DNA of 64,000 bases from contig NZ_VRUA01000001.1 in the NCBI RefSeq assembly GCF_008017535.1, positions 372,001 through 436,000 on the forward strand, read 5' to 3'. The translations under genes were made by a program, and so were the position numbers. Position 1 is the first letter of the stretch; every line of letters begins with the position of its first letter. The DNA is from Ottowia flava. GTDB lineage: Bacteria; Pseudomonadota; Gammaproteobacteria; Burkholderiales; Burkholderiaceae_C. The notes below the pieces were generated by a model. The model was not told the origin of the DNA and did not search any database. It was given only the letters and a program-made list of their open reading frames with translations. Shown piece after piece: positions 26,742 to 38,002 of this stretch.

Positions 26742-26841
26742 TTGATGAGCCAATGAGGCGTGGCGCTGTGCAGACGACCGGCTCCAGCGCGCGAAAGGCG
26801 CACCGCAGGCGACGTGCCCATCGGTTCATCAGCTCCTGACA

Positions 26842-26902
26842 ACTACAGAAAAGTGAGCTGCTCGCGCAGATCCGGCCTGCGCGAGAGCCGTATTCTTCAT
26901 TC
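26842..26902 (+). repeat. Dispersed repeat copy with 8-bp hairpin, convergent gap
   Basis: GAGCTGCTCGCGCAGATCC; CTCGCGCA (26861-26868) pairs with TGCGCGAG (26878-26885) across a 9-nt loop. It lies between the convergent MscS and acyl-CoA synthetase genes, so it may act as a terminator. Confidence 0.6.
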
Positions 26903-26940
26903 GTTCTTAAGCGTCGCGCCGGCCTCAGCCGCACACCCCT

Positions 26941-28650
<1,710 letters not shown>

Positions 28651-28771
28651 GCTTGTCTCCGTACTTCGCCTGTGACTGCCAGTGCCCGTGTGGCGCTGGC
28701 GACCTGCAGCGCATCGTAGCGCAAGCGCGCAGACCCGCTTGGAGCCCCCAGGGTCCACTCGGGAAATACGA

Positions 28772-28822
28772 AGAAAAAGCGCTGCAAGCCAATCTGCACC
28801 TGCGCAAGCAGCTACAGATTAC
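28772..28822 (-). repeat. Dispersed repeat copy upstream of the acyl-CoA synthetase
   Basis: On the minus strand: GTAGCTGCTTGCGCAGGTGC, then GATTGGCTTGCAGCGCTTTTTC. It lies between the small membrane protein gene and the acyl-CoA synthetase gene. Confidence 0.65.
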
Positions 28823-28925
28823 GGAGCAACAATCACGTCACACCATCGGTCGGCGCGGCATCGCGCCCGGTGTGCTCCAACGAAATGGGGCCGCAGCCCC
28901 ATCACCCGGTGCGTTGCAGCAAGGC

Positions 28926-29357
28926 TCAGGAATGCGAGGGCGACGCGCTGGGCGCGTCGCTGGCTCGCGGCCCCACCTCGCGCCAACCCACGTCCTGCAC
29001 GGCAGAGGCTGGGGTGGCGGCGCCGGTTGCGCTGGTGGCGTCTGCGCGCGGCGTGGTGCTGGCGCGGCGATCGCCCTGCGGCCAACGCTGGCGCGCCAGG
29101 CTGCTGGTCAGGTCGCGGTAGCGGCGCCACAGCACGGTGACGGCGGCTGGGCGGCCGGTGAAGACGCTCGCCATCAGGCTGATCACGACCATGACCACCA
29201 GCCAGACCAGCAGGCTGAGGGCAAACACCACGCCCATGGTCGCGAGCAGCGCCCAGACCATCAGGCTCATCAGGCGGCCAAAGAATCGTTCCGCAACGTT
29301 GCCCGGTGCGGCGGCGGGAGGGTTGAGATAGCGGTACGGCATGTCGTTCATACGCAT
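28926..29357 (-). CDS. Small conserved-type membrane protein, unknown function
   Basis: A 143-aa protein with a PYRYLNPPAAAPGNVAERFFGRLM head, two closely spaced hydrophobic helices (MVWALLATMGVVFALSLLVW and LVVMVVISLMASVF, about residues 33-67) and a polar Ala/Thr/Ser-rich tail. I do not recognise the family. Three ATGs (29357, 29351, 29342) are possible starts. It lies 60 bp downstream of nagZ on the same strand. Confidence 0.6.
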   Translation of the reverse strand: MRMNDMPYRYLNPPAAAPGNVAERFFGRLMSLMVWALLATMGVVFALSLLVWLVVMVVISLMASVFTGRPAAVTVLWRRYRDLTSSLARQRWPQGDRRASTTPRADATSATGAATPASAVQDVGWREVGPRASDAPSASPSHS

Positions 29358-29417
29358 TCTGACGCGATTTGCCCCGCAAAGTTCGGCGCTATGTCACGAA
29401 AACCGCGCATGCCGACA

Positions 29418-30554
29418 TCATGGGACCAGCGCAAGCGCCTGCACATACTCGGGGGAGCGCATCAGGCTGTCCCAGTCCGGTGCCGGGCTGGCCGGCAGGA
29501 GGGACTGGCGGCGCGCCTCGGCCGCCGCGCTGGGGCGCCAGCGGCCGGTGATCTGCGCTTCGGCCAAGCCGTCGATGACCTCGTCCAGCACGGCGCCGCC
29601 CTGTAGCGATTGGTTGCACATCAATGCCAGGTCGCAGCCGGCTTGAAGGGCAGCCAACACCGCTTCGGTCGGGCTGAGCGTCTGGCCGCCGATGTGGCGA
29701 GCGCCTTCCATCGACAGGTCGTCGGTGAACACCGCGCCGCCAAAGCCCAGGCGACCGCGCAGCACGGCCTGCAGCCAGCGCGCCGAATAGCCCGCCGGAC
29801 GCGGGTCGACCTTGGGGTAGACCACGTGCGCGGCCATGACGGCCGTCAAGGTGCTGCGCTGCCAGCCGTAGGGCGCGGCGTCGGCGGCCACGATGGCGCT
29901 GAGCGTGCGGCGGTCGATCGGCACGTCGGTGTGGGAGTCGGCGGCGACAAACCCATGCCCCGGAAAGTGCTTGCCGCAGTGCGCCATGCCAGCACGCAGC
30001 ATGCCGTGCGCGAGGCTCTTGGCCAACACGGTAACGACGCGCGGGTCGGCGTGCAAGGCGCGGTCGCCGATGACACCGCTGCGGGAAGCGCGGGGCCGCC
30101 CCAAGCTTGCCGAGCCCCCTTGGGGGGCAGCCCGCGTAGCCGCGAGCGTGGGGGCAATGTCTTGCCAATCGAGGTCCAGGACCGGCGCAAACGAGAAATC
30201 GACGCCACACGCGCGCAACTCGGCCGCCAGCACGTAGCCGCAGGCGCTGGCGGCGTCCTGCGCGCGCATGGCGTCCTGCATCCACAGATCGCCCAGGGCG
30301 CGCATCGGCGGCAGGTGGGTGAAACCATCGCTGCGAAAGCGCTGCACGCGCCCGCCTTCGTGGTCGACGCAGATCAGCAGGTCGGGCCGCAGACGGTGGA
30401 TATCCGCGGTGAGCGCGGTGAGCTGCGCCCTGCTCTCCCAGTTGCGCGTGAACAGAATCATGCCGCCGACCAACGGGTGCGACAGCCGGCGGCGGTCGTC
30501 CATGCTGAGTGCCGTGCCGGCGATGTCGATGAGGAGCGGGGATGTGGTGTCCAT
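29418..30554 (-). CDS. nagZ: Beta-N-acetylhexosaminidase NagZ
   Basis: A 378-aa GH3 enzyme that removes GlcNAc from cytoplasmic muropeptides in cell-wall recycling. LICVDHEGGRVQRF, the catalytic-loop KHFPGHGFVAADSHTD and the nucleophile Asp in VFTDDLSMEGA are present. Between FAPVLDLD and SGVIGD, normally adjacent apart from a few residues, there is an insertion of about 29 codons (30081-30167) encoded by a G/C-run repeat. It keeps the frame, but activity is not assured. The ATG at 30554 is chosen over an upstream frame that lies in another repeat. Confidence 0.93.
   Translation of the reverse strand: MDTTSPLLIDIAGTALSMDDRRRLSHPLVGGMILFTRNWESRAQLTALTADIHRLRPDLLICVDHEGGRVQRFRSDGFTHLPPMRALGDLWMQDAMRAQDAASACGYVLAAELRACGVDFSFAPVLDLDWQDIAPTLAATRAAPQGGSASLGRPRASRSGVIGDRALHADPRVVTVLAKSLAHGMLRAGMAHCGKHFPGHGFVAADSHTDVPIDRRTLSAIVAADAAPYGWQRSTLTAVMAAHVVYPKVDPRPAGYSARWLQAVLRGRLGFGGAVFTDDLSMEGARHIGGQTLSPTEAVLAALQAGCDLALMCNQSLQGGAVLDEVIDGLAEAQITGRWRPSAAAEARRQSLLPASPAPDWDSLMRSPEYVQALALVP
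30081..30167 (-). repeat. G/C-run repeat inserted in frame in nagZ
   Basis: On the minus strand: CCCCCACGCTCGCGGCTACG, then GCTGCCCCCCAAGGGGGCTC and AGCTTGGGGCGGCCCCGCG. The CCCCC/GGGGG inverted runs resemble an intergenic repeat I recall from Comamonadaceae. A related element is at 32930-33006. It adds residues between the conserved NagZ segments VLDLD and SGVIGD. Confidence 0.6.
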
Positions 30555-30603
30555 GGCGGTGGCGCGCAGCTGGGTTGGCAAAGCGTGCAGTGTAGCTCTA
30601 CCG

Positions 30604-30656
30604 ATTTGATAGCTGGCTGCGCACAACCGGCGCGCGCCGCAGGCCGATTTGGCTTG
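30604..30656 (+). repeat. Dispersed repeat copy between nagZ and acpS
   Basis: TTTGATAGCTGGCTGCGCAC, then GGCCGATTTGGCTTGAGGC. Its 3' arm resembles the copy at 51829-51889. Confidence 0.65.
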
Positions 30657-30665
30657 AGGCGTGGA

Positions 30666-31094
30666 CTAAGGGGCAGCCTGGGGCGTGGGCGCAGGTCGCG
30701 CGTCCGGCCGCTCCACCACGCAGAAACTGGCGGCGTATTCGCTTTCGTCGGTCACGGTGATGTGCGCGGTCAGTTGCTGGGCCTCGAACCATGTCTTCAG
30801 GCCGCCGTGCAGCACGATCATGGGCTCGCCGCTCGGGCGGTTGGCGATCTCGCACAGGCGCCAGTGCATCGGCAGGCGCATGCCCAGGCCAATCGCCTTG
30901 CTGAAGGCCTCTTTGGCGGAAAAGCGCGTGGCGAGGTACCGCAGGCCGCGCTCCGGCCAGCGCGCGCGGCGGCGCCGCCAGACGGCGAGTTCGCCCTCGC
31001 TCAAGATCTTCTCGGCGAAGCGGTCGCCGTGGCGGTCAAAGCTCGCGCGGATGCGGCGGATGTCGCAAATGTCAGTGCCGATACCTTGGATCAT
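30666..31094 (-). CDS. acpS: Holo-[acyl-carrier-protein] synthase
   Basis: A 142-aa 4'-phosphopantetheinyl transferase that converts apo-ACP to holo-[14 protein letters not shown] carries the Mg-binding Asp8, and [15 protein letters not shown] carries the conserved Glu/Lys pair. The C-terminus has a short Pro/Ala tail. It serves the fatty-acid genes found at 42998-48470 in this window. It follows pdxJ on the same strand with a dispersed repeat in the 55-bp gap. Confidence 0.95.
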   Translation of the reverse strand: MIQGIGTDICDIRRIRASFDRHGDRFAEKILSEGELAVWRRRRARWPERGLRYLATRFSAKEAFSKAIGLGMRLPMHWRLCEIANRPSGEPMIVLHGGLKTWFEAQQLTAHITVTDESEYAASFCVVERPDARPAPTPQAAP

Positions 31095-31096
31095 TT

Positions 31097-31152
31097 TTTT
31101 AGTCTTTTTGCCCTGCAGCCCTACATGGATCTGCGCATGCAGCTACTCTTTA
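31097..31152 (-). repeat. Dispersed repeat copy between pdxJ and acpS
   Basis: On the minus strand: GTAGCTGCATGCGCAGATCC, then ATGTAGGGCTGCAGGGCAAAAAG. It is closely related to the copy inside fabD (45862-45912). It begins at the pdxJ stop and ends 2 bp before acpS. Confidence 0.7.
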
Positions 31153-31938
31153 GATAGCATACGGTGCTGCGTCTTGACCCCGGCAGCAAGCCAGGTAGGC
31201 GCGCACCGTGGCGGCGTAGCCCAGCTCCAGCGCGTCGGCGATCAGCGCATGGCCGATCGACACCTCGGCCACGCCAGGCACTTCGCGCACGAAGCTGGGC
31301 AGGTTGTCGCGGTTCAAATCGTGCCCGGCGTTGACCTGCAGGCCAGCGTCCAGCGCGGCCTGCGCGGCGGCGGCATAGCGCGCCAATTGGGCGCGCCGCG
31401 CAGCCGGATCGGACCACGCAGCGGCGTACGGCTCGGTGTACAGCTCGACGCGCTGGGCGCCCACGTCTCGTGCCAGCGGCATCAGCGCCGGGTCGGGGTC
31501 CATGAACAGGCTGACGCGCACACCGAGTGCCGTGACTTCGGCGATCAGCGGCTGCAAGCGCGCGCGCACGGCGGCGTCGGCCAGCGGCCAGCCGTGATCG
31601 CTGGTGAACTGGTTTTCGCTGTCGGGCACAAAGGTGCACTGGTCGGGCGCCTGGCCGCGCGCAGCCAGCTCGCGCACAAAGCCCAGCACGTTCTGCGTGG
31701 GGTTGCCTTCGATGTTGTATTCGCGGCCCGGCCAGCGCTGCAGCAGCTCGGCCAGCGCAAACACGTCGTCCGAACGGATGTGCCGCTCGTCCGGGCGCGG
31801 GTGCACGGTGATGCCGTTGGCGCCTGCCTGCAGGCACAGCTCGGCCGCGCGCGTGACGCTGGGAATGCCCAGGTGGCGCGTGTTGCGCACCAGGGCGACC
31901 TTGTTGATGTTGACGGAAAGCTGGGTGGCGGTGGTCAC
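31150..31938 (-). CDS. pdxJ: Pyridoxine 5'-phosphate synthase
   Basis: A 262-aa TIM barrel that condenses 1-deoxyxylulose-5-phosphate with 3-amino-2-oxopropyl phosphate in vitamin B6 synthesis. [32 protein letters not shown] and [14 protein letters not shown] are family motifs containing active-site His residues. The start is a GTG at 31938 that overlaps the recO stop (GTGA). The last residues abut a dispersed repeat. Confidence 0.95.
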   Translation of the reverse strand: MTTATQLSVNINKVALVRNTRHLGIPSVTRAAELCLQAGANGITVHPRPDERHIRSDDVFALAELLQRWPGREYNIEGNPTQNVLGFVRELAARGQAPDQCTFVPDSENQFTSDHGWPLADAAVRARLQPLIAEVTALGVRVSLFMDPDPALMPLARDVGAQRVELYTEPYAAAWSDPAARRAQLARYAAAAQAALDAGLQVNAGHDLNRDNLPSFVREVPGVAEVSIGHALIADALELGYAATVRAYLACCRGQDAAPYAI

Positions 31939-32672
31939 GGTACTTGGAACGATTGCAGGTCCATCATCAGCTGGCGCGTGCGCAGCGTGCCAACGCCGCA
32001 ATGGTAGTGGAGCAGCTCGCGCAGTTGCTGGCGCAGGTGTACGCGCTGATCGCCAGGCAGGCGCGCGGCCACGTTCAGCGCGGCCGTCAGCGGCGCCTCG
32101 TCGGCCAGCGCGTCGCTGAGCGCCAGCCACTGTGCACCGGGCAGCCAGCTGGCGTCGTCGGCGTGGGCCGCGCGCAAACCGCCTTCGGACACCAAGCGGT
32201 ACGGCTCGTCCGGCGCCAGGCGGCCCAGCGTCAACGTTTGCACGTCCAGCGCGGGCAGGTGGCCGGTTTCCCGCAGCACCAACAGCTCGAATGCGCGCAG
32301 CGCCGCACCGACCAGCGATTCGCCCTCGTCCGCCGCCAGCACGTGGACCAAGGTGGCGTAGGCGTCGAATAAGCGCGGGTGAGCGTCGTCGCGCGCCAGC
32401 AGGCGCATCAGCAGCTCGTTGGCGTAATAGCCCGACAGCAGCGGGTCGCCGGTGGGCATCACCTGACCACCGCCCCATTCCGCACTCTTCAGCGTGCGAA
32501 TCTCCGCATCGCCGCCCCAGCTCAGCGCCAGCTGCTGCAAAGGCAATAGCACCGGGCGAAAATTGGACGACGGTCGTTTGGCCCCTTTGGCCACGAGCGC
32601 AATGCGCCCGTGCGAGCGCGTGAAGGCTTCCACAATGACGCTGGACTCGCTCCAGTCGTAGTGGTGCAGCAC
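31935..32672 (-). CDS. recO: DNA repair protein RecO (start uncertain)
   Basis: A recombination mediator that loads RecA on gapped DNA with RecR. From the GTG at 32672 it is 245 aa: OB-fold N-domain ([32 protein letters not shown]) then a helical domain. The frame continues upstream as [10 protein letters not shown], which is conserved in relatives, but no ATG, GTG or TTG precedes it. A CTG at 32702, 6 nt after GGAG, is the only ribosome-binding-site-linked option. Using 32672 would cut about 10 residues from the OB fold. The region upstream is repeat-derived, so the native start may have been lost. Confidence 0.88.
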   Translation of the reverse strand: MLHHYDWSESSVIVEAFTRSHGRIALVAKGAKRPSSNFRPVLLPLQQLALSWGGDAEIRTLKSAEWGGGQVMPTGDPLLSGYYANELLMRLLARDDAHPRLFDAYATLVHVLAADEGESLVGAALRAFELLVLRETGHLPALDVQTLTLGRLAPDEPYRLVSEGGLRAAHADDASWLPGAQWLALSDALADEAPLTAALNVAARLPGDQRVHLRQQLRELLHYHCGVGTLRTRQLMMDLQSFQVP

Positions 32673-32702
32673 ATAGGCCGGCTCGTGCGAGACGCGCTTC
32701 AG

Positions 32703-33008
32703 GTCAGGCTCCGCGGAGATTGGAGGTGTTGCAGCGGGGGGCAGGAGCGGATTTGCAGCGCCGCTGCGCGCAGCAATCTACTTCTACGTGAAGGCAGTCT
32801 TAACGGCCTGCCTTGCCACGCATCGATCGCCCCCGGCATACCCAGATTGCGCTCGACCAGCACTCGCCGATGCAACGGGCCTGCGCAGCAAGGCCCAAAA
32901 CGGGCCGCGGAGCAGGCCATCCCAGCGGACGCCGCGGATCTGGCTTGGCCAGGCCGCCAGCGTTGTCCCCCCAGTGGGGGGAAGCTGCGTGAGCAGCTCA
33001 GGGGGGCC
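32703..33008 (-). other. 306-bp era-recO gap, repeat-derived
   Basis: No gene is visible. The right part (about 32930-33006) is a G/C-run repeat with CCCCCC(AGT)GGGGGG at 32967-32981 and a perfect AGCTGC-GTGA-GCAGCT hairpin at 32983-32998. It ends at the era stop. The left part is GC-rich and runs into the damaged recO start. No terminator T-run is present. Confidence 0.55.
32930..33006 (-). repeat. G/C-run repeat next to the era stop
   Basis: Contains CCGCGGATCTGGCTTGGCCA, GCCGCCAGCGTTGTCCCCCC and GGGGGGAAGCTGC. It shares inverted CCCCCC/GGGGGG runs with the element inside nagZ. Confidence 0.55.
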
Positions 33009-34037
33009 TCATTCATACCCGAAGCTGCGCACGCGCGCTTCGTCGTCGGCCCAGCCGGAACGCACCTTGACCCACAGCTCCAGGAACACCTTGGCGTCCA
33101 TCAGCTTTTCCAGCTCCTGCCGCGCCTCGGTGCCGATGCGCTTGAGGCGTTCGCCCTTGTCGCCGATCACCATGGCCTTGTGGCCGTCGCGCTCGACCAC
33201 GATGGTGGCGGCGATGCGCACCATGCGGTTGTGCTGCTTGCTCTTTTCTTCCTCGAACTTTTCGATGATGACGGTCGAGGTGTAGGGAAGCTCGTCCCCT
33301 GTCAGCCGGAACAGCTTCTCGCGCACGACTTCACTGGCGAGGAACTTCTCGCTGCGGTCGGTCAACTCGTCTTCGCTGTACCACCAAGGTTGCACAGGCA
33401 GATATTGCTCGCAAATCTGCAGCAGACGTTGCACGTCCTTGGGGTTCTTGGCCGACATGGGCACGAACTCGGCAAACGGGTGGCGCTCCTGCATGTCGCG
33501 CAGCCAGGGCGCGATTTCGGCGCGGCGGTGCACCGTATCCAGCTTGTTGGCGATCAACAGCGTGGGCGTGCCGGGTTTCAGCAGCGACAGCACCTTGGCG
33601 TCCGCCAGCGTGAAGCTGCCCGCCTCGACCACAAACAGGACCAGATCGACCCCGTCGATGGCGCCCATCACGGTCTTGTTCAGCGACTTGTTCAGCGCGG
33701 CGCTGTGCTTGGTTTGAAAACCGGGCGTGTCGACAAACACAAACTGCGTGCCGCCGCCCTGCCCATCGGTCAGCGTGCGAATGCCGGTGATGCGGTGACG
33801 CGTGGTCTGCGCCTTGCGGCTGGTGATGCTGATCTTCTGGCCGACCAGCGCGTTCAGCAGCGTCGATTTGCCGACGTTGGGTTTGCCGACAATGGCGATC
33901 AGGCCGCAGCGCTGCGCGCCGTCACCCGCTGCGACGCCCACATCCACGGTTTGGGGCACATCCGGAAATTCTTGGTCATTTTGGCCGCCAGCGCCCTCTG
34001 GGTCTGCGCGGCCAGCTATCGAGTCAGTAGCATTCAT
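33009..34037 (-). CDS. era: GTPase Era
   Basis: A 342-aa ribosome-assembly GTPase that binds the 3' end of 16S rRNA. G1 ([12 protein letters not shown]), G3 (DTPGFQ) and G4 (NKLD) motifs are followed by a C-terminal KH domain. About 45 residues precede the conserved [15 protein letters not shown], longer than the core needs. Codons 2-17 of that extension ([17 protein letters not shown]) are a dispersed repeat. The ATG at 34037 overlaps the rnc stop (ATGA), so translation coupling to rnc is intact despite the insertion. Confidence 0.96.
   Translation of the reverse strand: MNATDSIAGRADPEGAGGQNDQEFPDVPQTVDVGVAAGDGAQRCGLIAIVGKPNVGKSTLLNALVGQKISITSRKAQTTRHRITGIRTLTDGQGGGTQFVFVDTPGFQTKHSAALNKSLNKTVMGAIDGVDLVLFVVEAGSFTLADAKVLSLLKPGTPTLLIANKLDTVHRRAEIAPWLRDMQERHPFAEFVPMSAKNPKDVQRLLQICEQYLPVQPWWYSEDELTDRSEKFLASEVVREKLFRLTGDELPYTSTVIIEKFEEEKSKQHNRMVRIAATIVVERDGHKAMVIGDKGERLKRIGTEARQELEKLMDAKVFLELWVKVRSGWADDEARVRSFGYE
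33970..34033 (-). repeat. Dispersed repeat copy inside the 5' end of era
   Basis: On the minus strand: GATAGCTGGCCGCGCAGACC, then GAGGGCGCTGGCGGCCAAAATG. It begins directly after the era start codon and is read in frame. Confidence 0.65.
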
Positions 34038-34726
34038 GTCTGCATGGAAGAATCAAGCGCCTGCAGCATCGCTGCAGCTGCGGCCTGCTCGGCGGCGCGG
34101 CGCGAGGCCCCCTGGCCCAGCTGCGTCATGCCGCGTTCGCCGACTTGGCAGGCCACTTCAAAGGTTTGCCGGTGCGCCTCGCCCAGCACGCGCACGACTT
34201 CGTAGCGCGGCAGATGCATCTTGCGCCCCTGAAGCCACTCCTGCAAGGCCGTCTTGGCATCTTTGGAGGCTGCGGAAAGCGCGGGCGTGATCTGGATGCG
34301 GTCAAACAGGCGCCGCACCAAGGCGTCGGCCGCGGCGTGACCGCCATCCAGGTAGACCGCGCCGATCACGGCTTCCAGCGCATCGGCCAGAATCGAGGGA
34401 CGGCGTTGCCCACCGGAGCGCAGTTCGCCCTCGCCCAGGCGCAGCAAGGGTGACAAACCCAGGTCCACCGCCAGCCGATGCAGGCTGTCCTGCCGCACCA
34501 ATTGGGCGCGCACGCGGGAAAGATCGCCCTCGGGCAACTGGCCCAGTGCCTCGTACAGCATGTGCGCGACCGCGAGGTTGAGGACAGAGTCGCCCAAAAA
34601 TTCCAGCCGCTCGTTGTGGTCGGCGGAGAAGCTGCGGTGCGTCAGCGCACGCTGCAGCAGGGCGGCGTCCGCAAATCGATGCTGCAGGCGCGCCTGCAGC
34701 TGGGGCAAGTCAGCGGGCGCTGTCAC
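34034..34726 (-). CDS. rnc: Ribonuclease III
   Basis: A 230-aa dsRNA endonuclease for rRNA and mRNA processing. The signature [11 protein letters not shown] contains Glu42 and Asp46, and [15 protein letters not shown] carries the second acidic pair. A dsRNA-binding domain ([22 protein letters not shown]) fills the C-terminus. It lies in the lepB-DUF4845-rnc-era series and overlaps era by ATGA. Confidence 0.97.
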   Translation of the reverse strand: MTAPADLPQLQARLQHRFADAALLQRALTHRSFSADHNERLEFLGDSVLNLAVAHMLYEALGQLPEGDLSRVRAQLVRQDSLHRLAVDLGLSPLLRLGEGELRSGGQRRPSILADALEAVIGAVYLDGGHAAADALVRRLFDRIQITPALSAASKDAKTALQEWLQGRKMHLPRYEVVRVLGEAHRQTFEVACQVGERGMTQLGQGASRRAAEQAAAAAMLQALDSSMQT

Positions 34727-34753
34727 GCCGCGGCCAGGCCCACGACGCGGGGA

Positions 34754-35122
34754 TCAGTTGTAGCCACCGTCCGAAGAACCACGGTACTTGATCAGCAGAT
34801 AGGCCGGACCGGCGAGCGCAATTTCCTTGTCGTAAGCGAAGCTGACAACGATCTTGTCGCCGTTCTTGGTCACTTCAAGGTCCTTGCCTTCGATGGAGGT
34901 GATGTAGTCCACCGACGCCGTGCGGTCAAATGAAGCACGGACCGCCGGCACGGTGTCTCCATCGGCAGCGGCTTTCTTGACCGCCTTGACGATCGACATG
35001 TATTCCGTGGCGGTCGGCACCACCTTGGCGCCAACAATGGCCAGCAAGGCCAGCACGATGCCCAGAATCAACAGGCCGAAGAACGAGATGCCGCGCTGTT
35101 TGGAACGTGGTGCCAGTTTCAT
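34754..35122 (-). CDS. DUF4845 membrane-anchored protein
   Basis: A 122-aa protein with a basic start (MKLAPRSKQRG), one membrane helix (ISFFGLLILGIVLALLAIVG, about residues 12-31) and a small extracytoplasmic domain ending in YLLIKYRG. DUF4845 proteins sit between lepB and rnc in many beta- and gammaproteobacteria; the function is unknown. A GAGGGA ribosome-binding site precedes the ATG at 35122. Confidence 0.85.
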   Translation of the reverse strand: MKLAPRSKQRGISFFGLLILGIVLALLAIVGAKVVPTATEYMSIVKAVKKAAADGDTVPAVRASFDRTASVDYITSIEGKDLEVTKNGDKIVVSFAYDKEIALAGPAYLLIKYRGSSDGGYN

Positions 35123-35148
35123 TTCCCTCACTCCCGATATAAATAGGT

Positions 35149-36117
35149 TCAGTTGAAGCTGCCAATGCGCTTCAGGTCGCCAAAATTCATCCAGACGAAA
35201 AACGCCCTGCCGACAACATTGGCATCGGGTACGAAGCCCCAATAGCGTGAGTCCAGCGAGTTGTCCCTGTTATCGCCCATCATGAAGTAGTGCCCCTGGG
35301 GCACCTTGCACGTCACGCCTTCCACGCTGTAGCGGCAATTCTCGCGGTACTTGAATTCGTCGGCACCTGCCACAAACGCCGGGCGACGCTCGTCCACGAT
35401 GATCCGGTGATTTTTTTCACCCAGTTGTTCGCTGAACTGTCGGAAATACTCCATGACGGACTCGTCGAAGAAGTCGGACTCCTGCGTGGTTGCCACCGGC
35501 TGCCCGTTGATCGTCAGGCGCTTGTTGAGGTAGGACACTTCATCGCCGGGCAAGCCCACGACGCGCTTGATGTAGTCAATGCTGGGTTTGGGTGGATAGC
35601 GGAACACCACCACATCGCCTCGCTGCAGTGGATTGCCGTCGGTGATGCGCGTGTTGATCACAGGCAGCTTCAGGCCGTAGGTGAATTTATTCACCAGGAT
35701 CAGGTCGCCTACCAGCAGGGTCGGAATCATCGAACCTGACGGGATCTTGAACGGCTCGAAAACGAAGGAGCGCAAAAGAAACACGATGGCGATGACCGGA
35801 AACAGGCCAGCCGTCCAGTCCAGCCACCAAGGCTGCGCGAGTTGCTTTTCACGCACCGCATCTTCAAAACTGGTGTCGACCTGATCAATGCCCTGGCGCG
35901 CCAGCTCTTCACGGCGCACGCGAACAGCGTCGACCGCTTGCTGCGCAGCGCGGCGGCGGCGTGGCAGGAAAACAAACCGCTCGGCCAGCCAGTAGACACC
36001 GGTCACCACCGTCGCCAGAAATAGCAACAGCGCGAAGTTGCCCTCGATCGCATCGAAATACCAGGCTGCGCCGTATCCAACGAAGCCCGCCAGCACCATG
36101 GCGGTCAGTATCGGCAT
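35149..36117 (-). CDS. lepB: Signal peptidase I
   Basis: A 322-aa inner-membrane protease that removes signal peptides. Two N-terminal helices and a third near residue 105 precede the catalytic Ser129 (IPSGSMIPT); Lys184 is in DYIKRVVGLPGD, and the GDNRDNSLDSRYWGFV box follows. The ATG at 36117 overlaps the last base of the lepA stop (TGATG); a TTG 3 bp upstream is the alternative. Confidence 0.97.
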   Translation of the reverse strand: MPILTAMVLAGFVGYGAAWYFDAIEGNFALLLFLATVVTGVYWLAERFVFLPRRRRAAQQAVDAVRVRREELARQGIDQVDTSFEDAVREKQLAQPWWLDWTAGLFPVIAIVFLLRSFVFEPFKIPSGSMIPTLLVGDLILVNKFTYGLKLPVINTRITDGNPLQRGDVVVFRYPPKPSIDYIKRVVGLPGDEVSYLNKRLTINGQPVATTQESDFFDESVMEYFRQFSEQLGEKNHRIIVDERRPAFVAGADEFKYRENCRYSVEGVTCKVPQGHYFMMGDNRDNSLDSRYWGFVPDANVVGRAFFVWMNFGDLKRIGSFN

Positions 36118-37925
36118 CAATCTTCCACCTGCAAAATCGCCAGGAAGGCTTCCTGGGGCACCTCGACCGAGCCGATCTGTTTCATTCGCTTCTTACCCGC
36201 CTTCTGTTTTTCCAGCAACTTGCGCTTGCGTGTGATGTCGCCACCGTAGCATTTTGCCAGCACGTTCTTGCGCAGGGCCTTGATGTTCTCGCGCGCGATG
36301 ACGTTGGCACCGATGGCAGCCTGGATCGCCACGTCGAACTGCTGACGACTGATGATTTCACGCATCTTCGCGGCGACCGCACGGCCACGGTACTGCGCTT
36401 GCGTGCGGTGCACGATGATGGACAGCGCATCCACCTTCTCGCCGTTCAGCAGGATGTCGACCTTGACCACGTCGGACGGGCGGTATTCCTTGAACTCATA
36501 GTCCATCGACGCGTAGCCGCGGCTGACGGATTTCAACTTGTCGAAGAAGTCCAACACGATCTCACCCAGCGGCAGTTCGTAGGTCAGCATGACCTGGCGC
36601 CCGTGGTAGGCCATGTTCAACTGCACGCCACGTTTCTGGTTGGCCAGCGTCATCACGGGGCCGACGTAGTCCTGCGGCATGTAGAGGTGCACCGTGACGA
36701 TGGGCTCGCGGATTTCCTGGATTCGACCCTGTTCGGGCATCTTGGACGGGTTCTCGACCTGGATCACCTCGCCATCCGCCCTCTCGACCTCGTAGACCAC
36801 GCTCGGCGCGGTCGTGATGAGGTCCTGATCGAACTCGCGCTCCAGGCGCTCCTGCACGATCTCCATGTGCAGCAGACCGAGGAAGCCGCAGCGAAAGCCA
36901 AACCCCAGGGCCTGAGAAACCTCTGGCTCGAAGTGCAGGCTGGCATCGTTCAACTGCAACTTTTCCAGCGAATCGCGCAGCGCGTCGTACTGGTTGGCCT
37001 CGGTGGGGTACAGGCCCGCAAACACCTGTGGCTGGATCTCCTTGAAACCTGGCAGCGCCTTTTCGGCTGGCCCCAGGTTGTTGGGCAGCTTCTTTTCGAG
37101 CGTGATGGTGTCGCCGACCTTCGCCGCCTTCAACTCCTTGATGCCGGCGATGATGTAGCCGACCTCTCCCGCCTCCAGGCTGTCGCGCGGCTGCTGGCCA
37201 GGCGTGAACACGCCCAGATTGTTGGCTTCGTAGGCGGCGCCTGTGGCCATCATCTTGAAGCGCTCGCCCTTGAGCAGGCGCCCATCGACCACGCGCACCA
37301 GCATAACGACGCCAACGTAGGCGTCGAACCAGCTGTCGATGATCATCGCGCGCAGCGGCGCGTTGAGTTGACCTCGCGGTGGCGGCACCTTCGCCACGAT
37401 CTGCTCCAGCACGTCGTCGATGCCCATGCCGGTCTTGGCCGAGATCGCAATCGCCTCACTGGCATCGATGCCGATCACATCCTCGATCTCGGACTTGGCG
37501 GTCTCCGGGTCGGCTTGCGGCAGATCCATCTTGTTCAGGACGGGCAGCACCTCTACACCCAACTCCAGTGCGGTGTAGCAGTTCGCCACCGTCTGCGCTT
37601 CGACACCTTGTGACGCATCAACCACCAGCAATGCACCCTCGCATGCCGAAAGCGAACGACTCACCTCGTAGCTGAAGTCGACGTGACCCGGCGTGTCGAT
37701 CAGGTTGAGGTTGTAGACCTTGCCGTCGCGCGCCTTGTACTGCAGCGCGGCGGTCTGCGCCTTGATGGTTATCCCCCGCTCTTTTTCGATGTCCATCGAA
37801 TCGAGCACCTGCTCGCTCATCTCTCGATCGCTCAAGCCGCCGCAACGCGAGATCAGTCGGTCCGCCAACGTGGACTTGCCGTGATCGATATGCGCAATGA
37901 TTGAAAAATTTCTGATGTGATCCAT
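36117..37925 (-). CDS. lepA: Elongation factor 4 (LepA)
   Basis: A 602-aa translational GTPase related to EF-G that acts on ribosomes under stress and in initiation. G1 is [17 protein letters not shown]3 is DTPGHVDF and G4 is NKMDLP; the C-terminal LepA-specific domain contains [20 protein letters not shown]. The ATG at 37925 gives the standard N-terminus ([14 protein letters not shown]). A terminator-like hairpin lies in its leader (37975-38002). Confidence 0.98.
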   Translation of the reverse strand: MDHIRNFSIIAHIDHGKSTLADRLISRCGGLSDREMSEQVLDSMDIEKERGITIKAQTAALQYKARDGKVYNLNLIDTPGHVDFSYEVSRSLSACEGALLVVDASQGVEAQTVANCYTALELGVEVLPVLNKMDLPQADPETAKSEIEDVIGIDASEAIAISAKTGMGIDDVLEQIVAKVPPPRGQLNAPLRAMIIDSWFDAYVGVVMLVRVVDGRLLKGERFKMMATGAAYEANNLGVFTPGQQPRDSLEAGEVGYIIAGIKELKAAKVGDTITLEKKLPNNLGPAEKALPGFKEIQPQVFAGLYPTEANQYDALRDSLEKLQLNDASLHFEPEVSQALGFGFRCGFLGLLHMEIVQERLEREFDQDLITTAPSVVYEVERADGEVIQVENPSKMPEQGRIQEIREPIVTVHLYMPQDYVGPVMTLANQKRGVQLNMAYHGRQVMLTYELPLGEIVLDFFDKLKSVSRGYASMDYEFKEYRPSDVVKVDILLNGEKVDALSIIVHRTQAQYRGRAVAAKMREIISRQQFDVAIQAAIGANVIARENIKALRKNVLAKCYGGDITRKRKLLEKQKAGKKRMKQIGSVEVPQEAFLAILQVED

Positions 37926-37974
37926 CAACGAGAGCCGGCAAGTGATTGAGTTACTGAGCGATGCACATGAAAAA

Positions 37975-38002
37975 GGGGCGCGCCAGTAGTGTGACGCGCC
38001 CC
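37975..38002 (-). terminator. Terminator-like hairpin in the lepA leader
   Basis: On the minus strand GGGGCGCG (38002-37995) pairs perfectly with CGCGCCCC (37982-37975), loop 12 nt, followed by TTTTTC. It stands 49 bp upstream of the lepA start and downstream of a possible promoter, so it either stops read-through from mucD or attenuates lepA. Confidence 0.6.
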
